A stretch of DNA of 35,901 nt from Thermoproteota archaeon. Lineage in GTDB: Archaea > Korarchaeota > Korarchaeia > Korarchaeales > Korarchaeaceae. How positions within the stretch are numbered: position 1 is the first letter of the stretch; every line of letters begins with the position of its first letter. The stretch lies in NCBI GenBank assembly GCA_027061785.1, contig JAMOVA010000130.1:1-35901 (forward strand), written 5' to 3'. Made by a program: the position numbers and the translations under genes. Below the pieces are notes generated by a model. The model worked only from the letters and a program-made list of their open reading frames with translations, searched no databases and was not told the DNA's origin. This document shows, one piece after another, positions 1 through 8,086 of the stretch.

Positions 1-924
1 GTCCAGCTGCTCGGCCGCGTGGGCCGCCCAGTAGCCGAGGCCCTTCAGCTCGAACACGGTCTCCGTTATCACGAGCCCAGTCATCAACCCGGCCACCAGT
101 ACGCCGGCCATGGTCACCACTGGTATGAGGGCGTTCCTGGTCACGTGCTTGTTTATTATGTCCTTCTCCCTGACTCCCTTTGACCTGGCGGCTAGGACGT
201 ACTCCTTGTTCAGCTCCTCGAGCATGCTGGACCTCATCACCCTCATTATGCCCGCGTTACCCACGATGACGAGGTTCAGGACTGGAAGGAAGAGGTGCCT
301 CACCGCATCAACGAAGACGAAGAGGTTCCCGTTGAGCAGTGCGTCTATCGTGTAGAGGCCCGTGTAGGTGACCCACTCGCTCGACCTCACTATGGCCTCA
401 GCCTCCGGTCCCAGTCTACCCGGAGGGAACCAACCCAGCCATCCGTAGAATATGGCGAGGAGTATGATCGCTGACCAGAAGGTGGGAAGGGACCAGCCCA
501 CTATGGCGAGCACCCTAGCTATGTGATCGGGGAGCTTATCCCTGTATATGGCTGATATCTTCCCCAGCTTCACTCCCACGAGCACTATGAAGGGGGCCGC
601 GTACATGGCTATCTCCACCGAGGTGGGCCACAGATCGGTGAATGCTCTTATGACGGGTATGTTCATGGACTTGGAGTAACCCAGATTCCCCCTCAGGACG
701 TTGGAGAGCCACGTGATGTATTGCTCGTGAGCCGGCCTATCCAGTCCGTACTTCTTTATGATCTGATATATCTTGGAGGCTGCCTTGGGCGAGGTAACGT
801 ACAGGGCAGCCCTCTGCTCGGGGGTGAACACCATGGATATTGCGAAGATGAGTATGGAGACCCCGAGGAGCGTCGGTATTATCAGGAGCAACCTCCGGGC
901 TATGTAAGTAGCTAAGCTTCCCAA
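1..924 (-). CDS. dppB: Peptide ABC transporter permease, DppB/OppB family (3' end outside window)
   Basis: This is an inner-membrane permease of a dipeptide/oligopeptide ABC importer. The frame is open from a TTG at 924 to the left edge, so the C-terminus is missing. The N-terminus (MGSLATYIARRLLLIIPTLL) has the family's typical first helix and is followed by a periplasmic-type loop (YGLDRP, NVLRGNLGYS). The inner-membrane EAA-like loop is visible near the left edge (EYVLAARSKGVREKDI). Helices around GWSLPTFWSAIILLAIFYGW and the loop FPPGRLGPE also fit DppB. It lies 64 nt downstream of the binding-protein gene on the same strand, as in dpp operons, so further permease and ATPase genes are expected beyond the edge. 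The TTG start is chosen because it is the only start codon just before the conserved first helix. Confidence 0.9.
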   Translation of the reverse strand, partial: MGSLATYIARRLLLIIPTLLGVSILIFAISMVFTPEQRAALYVTSPKAASKIYQIIKKYGLDRPAHEQYITWLSNVLRGNLGYSKSMNIPVIRAFTDLWPTSVEIAMYAAPFIVLVGVKLGKISAIYRDKLPDHIARVLAIVGWSLPTFWSAIILLAIFYGWLGWFPPGRLGPEAEAIVRSSEWVTYTGLYTIDALLNGNLFVFVDAVRHLFLPVLNLVIVGNAGIMRVMRSSMLEELNKEYVLAARSKGVREKDIINKHVTRNALIPVVTMAGVLVAGLMTGLVITETVFELKGLGYWAAHAAEQLD

Positions 925-988
925 GAGAACACCACCCCATTTATCGGGATAGGACGCGATACAAAGTAAAAAAGATGGGAGGGAGCGC

Positions 989-2857
989 TCAGCCCTTCCA
1001 GAGTGGATAGGCGTAGACGCCAGGATATATCGGGTTGTAGTACCATCCGTGCACCCAAGTCCTCTCGTAGTGCCTGCCGAGCGGCTGGTACACTATCACG
1101 CTGGGTATGTCCTCGTAGTAGATCTTCGTGAGTTCCCTGCATATCTCGATCCTCTTCTGCTGGTCGGTGGTGGTTATCAGTTTCTCCACCAGCTCATCCA
1201 CCTTCGGGTTCTTGTAGTGCTGCCAGGCAGCGAAGGTCCCGGAGGAGTGCATGTACGGGAAGACGAAGTTGTACGGGTCTGGGTAGTCGGCCAGCCACCC
1301 TATTATGAAGAGCGGCAGCTCGCCCCTGACCATGGCCTTCAGGTAGTCGGGCCACTCCACGGCCTTGACCTCTATGTGGAACTTCGGGTTTATGCTCTCC
1401 ACCTTGTCCTTTATCATCTCAGCGAGGGCCTTCCTCTGCTCGTTTCCGGTGTTGTAGAGGATGCTGAACTTGAAGCCCTTCTCCCATACCTTGCCGTCCC
1501 AGGCCTTCTGGAAGAGTTCCTTGGCCTTCTCTATGTCGTAGGTGTACATGGGCATGTTGGGATCGTAGCCGGGCAGTCCCTTCGGTATCGGACCAGGGGT
1601 CCTTATGGCCTCGCCGAACCAGGCCTCCTTTATGTAGGTGTCGTAGTCGATGGAGTAGGCGAAGGCCTTTCTCAGGTTCTTGTCCTGGAAGAAGTCCGGA
1701 GGAACTCCATTACCGTCGAGCTTGCCGCTGCCTATGTACGGGGAGGTGGGCGATATCTTGAAGTTGAAGAACAGGGCCGCGTTGCTGAGGGTCGGCAGGT
1801 TCTTGTAGACCCTTATGCCCGGAGCTCCCTCGACCTCCTTGGCGTGCTGCCTCGGGACGTAGGCCATGTCCACGTCTCCCTTCAGGAACATGAGCTTCCT
1901 AGTGGACCACTCGTCGACCTTCATTATGATGAACTCGGTGAAGTTGGCGGGTCCACGCCAGTAGTCGTCGAACCTCTTCAGGACGACCTGCTTGCCGTGC
2001 TCCCAAACGCCGAGCTTGAAGGGACCGGATCCGCAGTCGGCCTCCTGGAGGGGCGGGTTGTCCGGGTTGTTGTACTTGGTCCAGGTCTCGGCCTTACCGT
2101 CCCAGGCGCCGTGCTTTATGGCGCACTGCTTGTCCACGATGCTGCTCCATGTCTGGGAGAGTATCTGGAGCAGGGTGGTCAGCGGATATGGCTTCTTCAG
2201 GTGCAGGACGACGTTGTTGCCCTCCACCTCAACGGCCTTGTCGATGTCCTCGAACTTCACCACTATGTTCCCATCCTTGTCCCTAGTGGACTCCACCCCC
2301 AGCAGTGGGTCGAGGAGCATCCAAGAGGGACCTCCGTCCCTGTCCATGACCATGACCCTCTCGAGTGAATACTCCACGTCCTCCGGGGTGAGCTCCCTGC
2401 CGGAGTGGAACTTTATGCCCTTCCGTATCGGGAAGATTATCGTCTTGCCCCCGTCCTTGACGAGGCCGTTATCGAAGGACGGGACCTTAGTGGCCACTAT
2501 GGGCACGAACTGATCCACTTTCTCCCTGTCGAAGAATATGAGGGTCTCGTACATGTTGAAGATGACCTCACCGCTGGCGGTGTCGTAGGCCCACGCCGGG
2601 TCTAGGGTTTCGGGCTCCCCTATCGTCGCTACTATCAGCTTGTCTGGGTTCTTCACCTTCTCGGCGGGAGCGGTGGTTGTCTTCGTCGTGGTCGTTGTGG
2701 GCTTGGGCGCCCCTGCCGTCACCGTCGTCGTCACGGTCTTGACCGATGTCTGGGTCACCGTGGTGGTGGTGACCTTGCCGGGACCGGCCGCGAAATAGCC
2801 GATGAGGAGTCCTATGATGAGCAACACTATCGCGATTCCCCAATCCTTCGCGCTCAT
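989..2857 (-). CDS. dppA: Peptide ABC transporter substrate-binding protein, family 5 (DppA/OppA)
   Basis: This is an extracytoplasmic solute-binding protein that captures peptides or similar solutes for the DppB-type permease. Seen: one N-terminal hydrophobic helix (residues about 5-24) without a lipobox Cys, then a Thr-rich stalk (TTTTVTQ, TTTTTKTTT; about residues 30-65). The SBP family 5 fold follows (GEPETLDPAWAYD, KGIKFHSGRELTPEDVEYSLERV, then DNPPLQEADCGSGPFKLGVWEHGKQ and FAYSIDYDTYIKEAWFGEA). The helix plus Thr-rich linker is the usual archaeal way to tether such proteins to the membrane. The ATG at 2857 is preferred over a GTG three codons upstream (2866), because GAGGTG, which overlaps that GTG, sits at good Shine-Dalgarno distance from the ATG. 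First gene of the transporter operon. Substrate specificity cannot be read from sequence. Confidence 0.92.
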   Translation of the reverse strand: MSAKDWGIAIVLLIIGLLIGYFAAGPGKVTTTTVTQTSVKTVTTTVTAGAPKPTTTTTKTTTAPAEKVKNPDKLIVATIGEPETLDPAWAYDTASGEVIFNMYETLIFFDREKVDQFVPIVATKVPSFDNGLVKDGGKTIIFPIRKGIKFHSGRELTPEDVEYSLERVMVMDRDGGPSWMLLDPLLGVESTRDKDGNIVVKFEDIDKAVEVEGNNVVLHLKKPYPLTTLLQILSQTWSSIVDKQCAIKHGAWDGKAETWTKYNNPDNPPLQEADCGSGPFKLGVWEHGKQVVLKRFDDYWRGPANFTEFIIMKVDEWSTRKLMFLKGDVDMAYVPRQHAKEVEGAPGIRVYKNLPTLSNAALFFNFKISPTSPYIGSGKLDGNGVPPDFFQDKNLRKAFAYSIDYDTYIKEAWFGEAIRTPGPIPKGLPGYDPNMPMYTYDIEKAKELFQKAWDGKVWEKGFKFSILYNTGNEQRKALAEMIKDKVESINPKFHIEVKAVEWPDYLKAMVRGELPLFIIGWLADYPDPYNFVFPYMHSSGTFAAWQHYKNPKVDELVEKLITTTDQQKRIEICRELTKIYYEDIPSVIVYQPLGRHYERTWVHGWYYNPIYPGVYAYPLWKG

Positions 2858-2879
2858 CCGGTTCACCTCTAGATGTCAA

Positions 2880-2895
2880 GACACCTTGCGGTGTC
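2880..2895. promoter_or_regulatory. 6-bp dyad in the dppA leader
   Basis: GACACC (2880-2885) and GGTGTC (2890-2895) form a perfect inverted repeat with a 4-nt loop. It lies just upstream of the dppA start and just downstream of the predicted transcription start, so it could be a repressor site or a leader hairpin. No regulator is identified. Confidence 0.3.
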
Positions 2896-2919
2896 CGTGA
2901 TCTCCTTTCGCGATGAAAT

Positions 2920-2931
2920 AATATAAAAATT
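2920..2931 (-). promoter_or_regulatory. TATA-like box for the dpp operon
   Basis: On the minus strand an AATTTTTATATT box is centred near 2926. Initiation about 26 nt downstream would give a leader of about 43 nt that contains the GAGGTG ribosome binding site of dppA. Confidence 0.45.
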
Positions 2932-2964
2932 TGGTCGAATCTCGCATTCTATTTTGACTATATG

Positions 2965-2999
2965 GTAATTAGATGCACGAACGATTTACTTCTAATTAC
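2965..2999. repeat. 9-bp inverted repeat in the dppA / HD-gene intergenic region
   Basis: GTAATTAGA (2965-2973) and TCTAATTAC (2991-2999) are perfectly complementary arms separated by 17 nt. The element lies within the gene-free stretch 2880-3230, where I otherwise see only promoters. It could be an operator or an edge feature of the AT-rich islet. AT-rich arms of this size can occur by chance. Confidence 0.3.
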
Positions 3000-3196
3000 T
3001 GACCTCGTAGTCATGCTTAGGGACCACTCTAACATATGGCGATCATTTTTCCTGAGTAGAAAATCTGGCCGATTCAAACAATCATTTCTCACTTAAATTC
3101 TTTAACTAGAACAGCCGGGAGACTCACTCAAGATCTCTTTGCTAATGACAAGGTACTCGTAGAAGCCTATTGGCGGAGATGAAATCAGTGCTTCAA

Positions 3197-3206
3197 TTTT
3201 TAAATA
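3197..3206 (+). promoter_or_regulatory. TATA-like box for the HD-domain gene
   Basis: TTTTTAAATA is centred about 29 nt upstream of the ATG at 3231, the distance expected for a leaderless archaeal transcript. No Shine-Dalgarno sequence precedes the ATG. Confidence 0.5.
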
Positions 3207-3230
3207 ATTTACTGCCAAGTCCAATGAACG

Positions 3231-5234
3231 ATGTCCTTAGACGACTTCGATTCGGATAAGCCGTCCTCTGATAAAGCGAGTGAAAGAGAAAGGGTGGATA
3301 TTGGCCTGATAAGGGAAGATTTAGAAGCTAAAGTTATAGAGGAAGCGATGAGACCTCATAAGACGATTAGAGATATTCTACATGGAGATATCCTCCTTAA
3401 CCACATAGAAATCGAGGTGTTAGATACGAAAGCCATGCAGAGGCTAAGAAATCTTTTGCAATTGGGGATGACCCATATAGTATATCCGAGCGCTACACAC
3501 ACTAGGTTCTCCCATAGTCTGGGTACTTTGCAGGTAGCGGAAGATATGTGGCATTATTATTTTGACAGAAATCCCATAAAAGATTTTGAATATACAGACC
3601 TAATTGATGGAAAAAAGATAGTGGATGAAGAAGAAGCACGTCGGGCATTAAAATATATGCATATGATTCTAAGGTTAGCGGCATTGCTTCATGATTTGAC
3701 CACCCTTCCCTTCGGGCATAGCCTTGAAGATGAGGGACAATTAATATTCTCTGAAGAAAACGGTTTGAGGCGTCCGGTAAATCAGTGGTCTGATATAAAG
3801 AGAGTGCTCTTCTTTTTTGATGAGAGTGGGGAGATTAGGAGCAAAATTAGATCCTTTGTGATCAGTACTATGTTGGAGAATTCTAAAGAAAATGGCCATT
3901 TAAAGGATAAAATAGAAAAGGAATGGGGTCCAGATCTAGAGAGAAGGATAGTCGCGGACCTACTTACAGTCATACTGTATTACGATGAAGATCTATTAAG
4001 GAAAGTGCTGGAAAATCTAAAATTATCCAGATACCAGTCTCAAATTATTAAAGAGAATATGTTTATCGCAGAAATTATCACCAATACCGTGTGTGCAGAT
4101 TATATAGACTACGTGCTTAGGGATTTCACCCTCTGCAATCTCGGGGGTGTCCCCTCCGTAGAAAGGCTCCTCAAGTATGCTGTCATCTCAAAAGACAGGA
4201 GAAGCCTCTATTTTAGGATGTTTAAGCCAAAATTGAAAAGAGGTGCATCTACTAACGAGCTGATTAGAAGTGGTGTACTATCGGAGCTCATTGGATTACT
4301 AAACCTGAGGATTAAGCTAGCCGAATCAGTACATCAGCATAGAACCAAGATTAAGGCGACAGCGATGCTTCTTAGAGCTGTAGAGCTTTGGATCAAGTCA
4401 AAGGAGAAAAAGGGTGAGGAGAACTGGCTTGAGAGTTTATATCAGATGGGGGACTTCGAATTTCTAGATGTGTTAAAGCAGAACGAGGAAGCCAGGCACA
4501 TTATAGAGAAGCTAGAGAGAAGAGAGCTCTACAAGGTCCTTTATTCAGCCACCTACAGAGAGTTTCTGAGCACCAGTAGTATGGATAAAAAAGACATTGA
4601 TCACTTCCTAAGGAAAATGCGAAAATATAGGATAGACATTGAGGAAACTCTAGAAGACTGGAATGATTTAAAACCAGGGACCATTTCATTATATGTTCCC
4701 CCTCTACCGGAGAAGATGTTTAAAGAGTGGAAGGTAAAAGTGGGATGGCTAGACGAGAAGAGAGGTTCGAGGAAACACACAATTCTCTCCTTGGAAGATG
4801 TCGCCGAGAGGGGGAAAAATAGAGATCCTCTTACAGGGGATCTCGGTATGTACGAATACCGAATACATCTAGAACATGACCTACTGAAGAATAAGTATGA
4901 ATCCATTTGGACAATATACCTGCTTGGTGATGTTGGCGAAGGAGGAATTCAATGGGATAATGAGAATGTTCAAGGGAGAATTCTAGCAGATTTTACTCTA
5001 ATCTGCAGCTCTCTGATGAATGGAAATGGATCCTTTACTAGTGACGTAACCTTTAGGTGCCCGAGAATTAAATCCACAATAATTGATTACTCTACGATCC
5101 AACATCTCCTTGTCCAGGCTAGGAAAGATCTTAAAATTCAACAGGCACTCAAGGAAATATCACAGCGACGATCAAACAGAGAAGCAGCGTTACTTATCCC
5201 CAAGGACGAAATCAAGAAGATACTCAAAATATGA
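3231..5234 (+). CDS. HD-domain phosphohydrolase (dGTPase-like, COG1078 type)
   Basis: The family hydrolyses phosphate esters, often nucleotides; the substrate here is unknown. The 667-residue protein has the HD metal ligands in order: H95 in HTRFSHSLG, H154-D155 in AALLHDLTTLPFGHS with a further His at 163, and a distal Asp near residue 290 in CADYIDYVLRD. The segment RLRNLLQLG...VYPSATHTRFSHS is the family signature. The C-terminal half (about residues 330-667) is charged, helical and not recognised, and is longer than in compact HD hydrolases. Base composition is clearly AT-richer than the flanks (many AAA, ATA, TTA and AGA codons), suggesting transfer. The next gene on the same strand, 94 nt downstream, is a zinc peptidase with the same composition, so the two probably work together. 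A defence or nucleotide-stress role is inference. Confidence 0.85.
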   Translation: MSLDDFDSDKPSSDKASERERVDIGLIREDLEAKVIEEAMRPHKTIRDILHGDILLNHIEIEVLDTKAMQRLRNLLQLGMTHIVYPSATHTRFSHSLGTLQVAEDMWHYYFDRNPIKDFEYTDLIDGKKIVDEEEARRALKYMHMILRLAALLHDLTTLPFGHSLEDEGQLIFSEENGLRRPVNQWSDIKRVLFFFDESGEIRSKIRSFVISTMLENSKENGHLKDKIEKEWGPDLERRIVADLLTVILYYDEDLLRKVLENLKLSRYQSQIIKENMFIAEIITNTVCADYIDYVLRDFTLCNLGGVPSVERLLKYAVISKDRRSLYFRMFKPKLKRGASTNELIRSGVLSELIGLLNLRIKLAESVHQHRTKIKATAMLLRAVELWIKSKEKKGEENWLESLYQMGDFEFLDVLKQNEEARHIIEKLERRELYKVLYSATYREFLSTSSMDKKDIDHFLRKMRKYRIDIEETLEDWNDLKPGTISLYVPPLPEKMFKEWKVKVGWLDEKRGSRKHTILSLEDVAERGKNRDPLTGDLGMYEYRIHLEHDLLKNKYESIWTIYLLGDVGEGGIQWDNENVQGRILADFTLICSSLMNGNGSFTSDVTFRCPRIKSTIIDYSTIQHLLVQARKDLKIQQALKEISQRRSNREAALLIPKDEIKKILKI

Positions 5235-5328
5235 CCTTCTAATTATTTTTACTTACTTTGTCTTTGACTGGAACAATCTTTCCGCCATCCTTTTAATGCT
5301 AAGTGTAACGTTATCTAATTGAGAGAGG

Positions 5329-6180
5329 ATGGGTGATCTACTATCGGCAATGCTTGACTATTGGGTACCCAGAAGAAGGATCGCTGAAATAAGGAGACCT
5401 CTCAGCATCCTCCGTGAGGTTTTACGTAAGAAAATATGGAACTTACTCCTTGAATCAGGTGAAACCGATCCTCCGATCGAACCTCTAAGGATCACTAGGG
5501 TGGATACGTTAAAGATATTCTATAGAGTGGATAATTCAATAAGATCAGAAGCGTTTATTAGAGCCAATTACGATAACTTTGAGATAGTATATAGGACAAG
5601 AAACAAAGAGGGCAGACTTATTCCTCTCGTAAGAGTAAGATTCACATTGGCTCATGAGTTAAGTCACCTTTTCGCTTTTTCCTTGAGAGAGAGACCACCC
5701 CGCCCTCTAGGGATTAGTACAGGATGGGAAACCGAAGGATTCTTCAATGAGTTGGCTAGGGAATTTTTAATTCCTTCATATTTCCTCTTGAAGGAGGATT
5801 CTCCGGTTCAGGAGTATATAAGAAAGCCCTTGTTAGATAATTTTCTTATACTGATGAAGACGTTCCAAGTGTCTTCGGATGTTCTTGCGATCAGGCTCAT
5901 TAAGGACCTATCACTCTGGGATGCGCTATTTGTAAAAGGCACCTTAGTAAAGGGGTCTGAGTTAAGGCCTCATCTTCTTCTAAAAGGCCCTTCCTTTAGG
6001 AATTTTAAGGTGAGACCAGCGTTAGAAAGCGTAAATAAGAAAATAAATCTAGGAGAGGATCTATCTCAGCCGCAAAGAGGTCTTATAAGGATTAGAAGGA
6101 AGAAGTATCCGTTTGAATTACTTTTCTACAAAAATTCGGCTGATGATAGAGAAAAAAGGTTCATCTTGCTTATAAGGTGA
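5329..6180 (+). CDS. ImmA/IrrE-family zinc metallopeptidase (COG2856-like)
   Basis: This is a predicted zinc endopeptidase of the family that cleaves phage or stress repressors in bacteria (ImmA, IrrE/PprI). In the 283-residue protein the metal site is clear: FTLAHELSHLFAF gives H109, E110 and H113. The downstream element ETEGFFNELAREFLIPS matches the family's ExxANxFAxxLLxP pattern and supplies E136 as third ligand. The N-terminal part (1-100) and C-terminal part (about 190-283, rich in KGPSFRNFKV-type basic segments) are not recognised, and no helix-turn-helix is visible. It follows the HD-domain gene on the same strand and shares its AT-rich composition, unlike all neighbours. ImmA-like enzymes normally act on a partner repressor; none is seen here, so the HD protein is the obvious candidate partner or target. 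Confidence 0.82.
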   Translation: MGDLLSAMLDYWVPRRRIAEIRRPLSILREVLRKKIWNLLLESGETDPPIEPLRITRVDTLKIFYRVDNSIRSEAFIRANYDNFEIVYRTRNKEGRLIPLVRVRFTLAHELSHLFAFSLRERPPRPLGISTGWETEGFFNELAREFLIPSYFLLKEDSPVQEYIRKPLLDNFLILMKTFQVSSDVLAIRLIKDLSLWDALFVKGTLVKGSELRPHLLLKGPSFRNFKVRPALESVNKKINLGEDLSQPQRGLIRIRRKKYPFELLFYKNSADDREKRFILLIR

Positions 6181-6226
6181 TACTCAAGAAACTCTAGGCT
6201 ATTGTTTAAGTTAAGGATTCTCCCAA

Positions 6227-7021
6227 CTATGTTGACAAGAACCCCCCATCAACCGGTATCACTGCCCCGTTGACGTAACTGGCCATGTCACTTGCCAAGA
6301 ACAGTATCACCCTAGCCACCTCATCGGGGTCTCCCATCCTCCCCATGGGGAGGCGCTTCATGAACTCCTTGGCCTCGCCCACGGCCCTTATCCCGAGCTT
6401 CTTGGCGATCTTCTTGACTCCCTCCGTGTATATCCCGCCTGGAATGACAACGTTCACCCTGAACTTCCTTCCATAGTCCCTAGCGAGCGATCTGGTTAGA
6501 GCTATCACCGCAGCCTTGCTCATGGTGTAATGGGCGAGGTCCTCCTTGAACGGGAGTATTGCCTCTATGGAACCCACGTTAACGATCACACCGCCTCGTT
6601 TCTCCCTCCTCCTGATCATGTGCTGGCTCATCCAGAACACGGAGAGTGCGTTCACCTTCATCACCCAGTCGAGAAAACCCTCGTCCACCTCCGTGAACCC
6701 CTTGAAGGGATAAACCCCGGCATTGTTCACAAGGATGTCCGGAGCCTCCTCTATCTCGTCCCAAAGCCTGTCTATCTCGCTCTTGTTGGAGAGATCCACT
6801 AGCTTCGCCTGAATCCTGACCTCCGAGATCTCCCTAGTTAGCTTCTGCAGTCCATCCCCATCCACATCCACAGCTATTATATCGGCACCCGCCTCCGCGA
6901 ACCTCAATGCGGTGGCTTTACCTATCCCTGACGCTGCTCCGGTGACCATAGCGGTCTTCCCTGTGAGCGAGACCATCTCGCTCAAGGCCGGCCTCTCAAC
7001 CGTGGGTAATCCAGGTAGCAT
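6227..7021 (-). CDS. Short-chain dehydrogenase/reductase (SDR, FabG-like)
   Basis: This is an NAD(P)-dependent oxidoreductase of the classical SDR family. Seen: the dinucleotide-binding TGAASGIG near residue 27, an acidic residue after the second strand (IIAVDVDGDG) that favours NAD, NNAG (DILVNNAGVYPF), catalytic Ser in VNVGSIEA, and the catalytic YxxxK in HYTMSKAAV. The C-terminal VNGAVIPVDGGF is typical. At 264 residues it is of normal length. The substrate cannot be assigned. It is transcribed alone and converges on the zinc peptidase gene. A start at residue 16 (MVSLTGKTAMV) would also leave a complete domain; the ATG at 7021 is kept because a TATA-like box sits about 26 nt upstream of it. 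Confidence 0.9.
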   Translation of the reverse strand: MLPGLPTVERPALSEMVSLTGKTAMVTGAASGIGKATALRFAEAGADIIAVDVDGDGLQKLTREISEVRIQAKLVDLSNKSEIDRLWDEIEEAPDILVNNAGVYPFKGFTEVDEGFLDWVMKVNALSVFWMSQHMIRRREKRGGVIVNVGSIEAILPFKEDLAHYTMSKAAVIALTRSLARDYGRKFRVNVVIPGGIYTEGVKKIAKKLGIRAVGEAKEFMKRLPMGRMGDPDEVARVILFLASDMASYVNGAVIPVDGGFLST

Positions 7022-7042
7022 GATGACCTATCTAGCTGATCC

Positions 7043-7052
7043 GTTAATAAAT
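7043..7052 (-). promoter_or_regulatory. TATA-like box for the SDR gene
   Basis: ATTTATTAAC on the minus strand is about 26 nt upstream of the ATG at 7021, which fits a leaderless transcript. Confidence 0.45.
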
Positions 7053-7183
7053 CGAGCGGTGAAGTGAGTGCCATCGAGTTAAGTCACTGGAGGTCAACCG
7101 GTTCGTAAGATAATGAAATAATTTGGGGTATATTTTTATGATTATTTATGCAAAATGCCTCCATCCTGTGCTTTATTTTGTAT

Positions 7184-7196
7184 AGACAAATTGTCT
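7184..7196. promoter_or_regulatory. Palindrome next to the promoter of the ferritin-like gene
   Basis: AGACAA and TTGTCT flank a single A, and the symmetry extends imperfectly outward (7181-7200). It sits immediately upstream of a TATA-like CTTATAAC at 7203-7210, a position suited to a dimeric repressor or activator. Because the downstream gene is ferritin-like, a redox or metal regulator is possible, but that is inference. Confidence 0.4.
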
Positions 7197-7240
7197 GTAT
7201 CACTTATAACCTGAAACCCGGGGTTGGTCTCGGTGATTCC

Positions 7241-8014
7241 ATGACAGCCGTCAAGGTAGCCGTGGGCGTCCTAGCCATCCTGGTGCTGGGACTGGCCAGT
7301 TATGCGATACTGAATGCTGCCCAAGACAATCTAATGGGCACATCCGCAGCAGAGCAGCCCCTCACCTCCGAGGCAAGGAGGGGCTACGGATACGGGTATG
7401 GAGGAGGGAGAGGGGGAGGCGGACCACCCGCTGAGGTGGGCGACCAGCCACTAGCCACGATCCCATCAGGAGAACTCAGTGAGGAGGAGAGGGAGAGCAT
7501 CTTCTACATGAGGGAAGAGGAGAAACTGGCAAGGGACGTGTATCTTTACCTGTACGAGAAGTGGGGGCTCCAGATCTTCCAGAACATAGCGAGGAGTGAG
7601 CAGCAGCACATGGACATGGTCAAGACTCTCATCGACAGGTACGGTCTGGAGGATCCGGCCAAGGACAGGGGAGTCTTCACCAATCCAGATCTACAGGCCC
7701 TGTACGATGAATTGATTCAGAAGGGAAGCCAGTCTCCAGAGGAAGCCCTGAAGGTCGGTGCCCTCATAGAGGAGGTCGACATCAAGGACCTGAAGGAGTG
7801 GTTGAGCAAGGTGGACAACGCCGACATAACTCAGGTCTACGAGAATCTGATGAGAGGGAGTAGAAACCACCTGAGGGCCTTCACATCCGTGTTAAAGCAG
7901 TACGGGGTGACTTATCAGCCGCAGGTCCTCAGCTTGGAGGAGTACACTTCCATAATCAGCGGTGAAATGGAAACGGGAATGGGCAGGGGACCGGGGTACG
8001 GGAGGAGGGGCTGA
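7241..8014 (+). CDS. Exported ferritin-like DUF2202 protein
   Basis: The DUF2202 domain is a four-helix ferritin-like fold of unknown activity. The 257-residue protein begins with one membrane segment (VKVAVGVLAILVLGLASYAIL), then a Gly/Tyr/Arg-rich linker (GYGYGYGGGRGGGG, about residues 45-60). The ferritin-like domain has metal-ligand-type Glu/His residues (MREEEKLARDVYLYLYEKW; ARSEQQHMDMV; RGSRNHLRAF). The C-terminus is again Gly/Arg-rich. The start at 7241 is preferred: GGTGAT lies about 6 nt upstream and the signal or anchor segment starts right there, whereas an upstream start at 7148 would add an unconvincing extension. It is probably located outside the membrane. A role in iron or oxidant handling is inferred from the fold only. 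Confidence 0.85.
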   Translation: MTAVKVAVGVLAILVLGLASYAILNAAQDNLMGTSAAEQPLTSEARRGYGYGYGGGRGGGGPPAEVGDQPLATIPSGELSEEERESIFYMREEEKLARDVYLYLYEKWGLQIFQNIARSEQQHMDMVKTLIDRYGLEDPAKDRGVFTNPDLQALYDELIQKGSQSPEEALKVGALIEEVDIKDLKEWLSKVDNADITQVYENLMRGSRNHLRAFTSVLKQYGVTYQPQVLSLEEYTSIISGEMETGMGRGPGYGRRG

Positions 8015-8043
8015 GCTCAGCGGTCGCTTTCCCGCCCACCACC

Positions 8044-8083
8044 TAATTATATTTTTCCGATCGGGTAAGTCCATCCGGGAGGG
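8044..8083 (+). promoter_or_regulatory. Promoter and strong RBS of the NifX-like gene
   Basis: A TATA-like TAATTATATTTT (8044-8055) is followed by GGGAGGG (8077-8083) immediately before the ATG at 8087, giving a very short leader that nevertheless contains a Shine-Dalgarno sequence. Confidence 0.45.
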
Positions 8084-8086
8084 AAA

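Noticed and set aside
1049-2368. A 439-codon open frame on the plus strand opposite dppA
   Set aside because: It is antisense to a clearly conserved solute-binding protein. Its amino-acid content (runs of Val, Leu, Gly, His) is what the third-position bias of dppA produces on the opposite strand.
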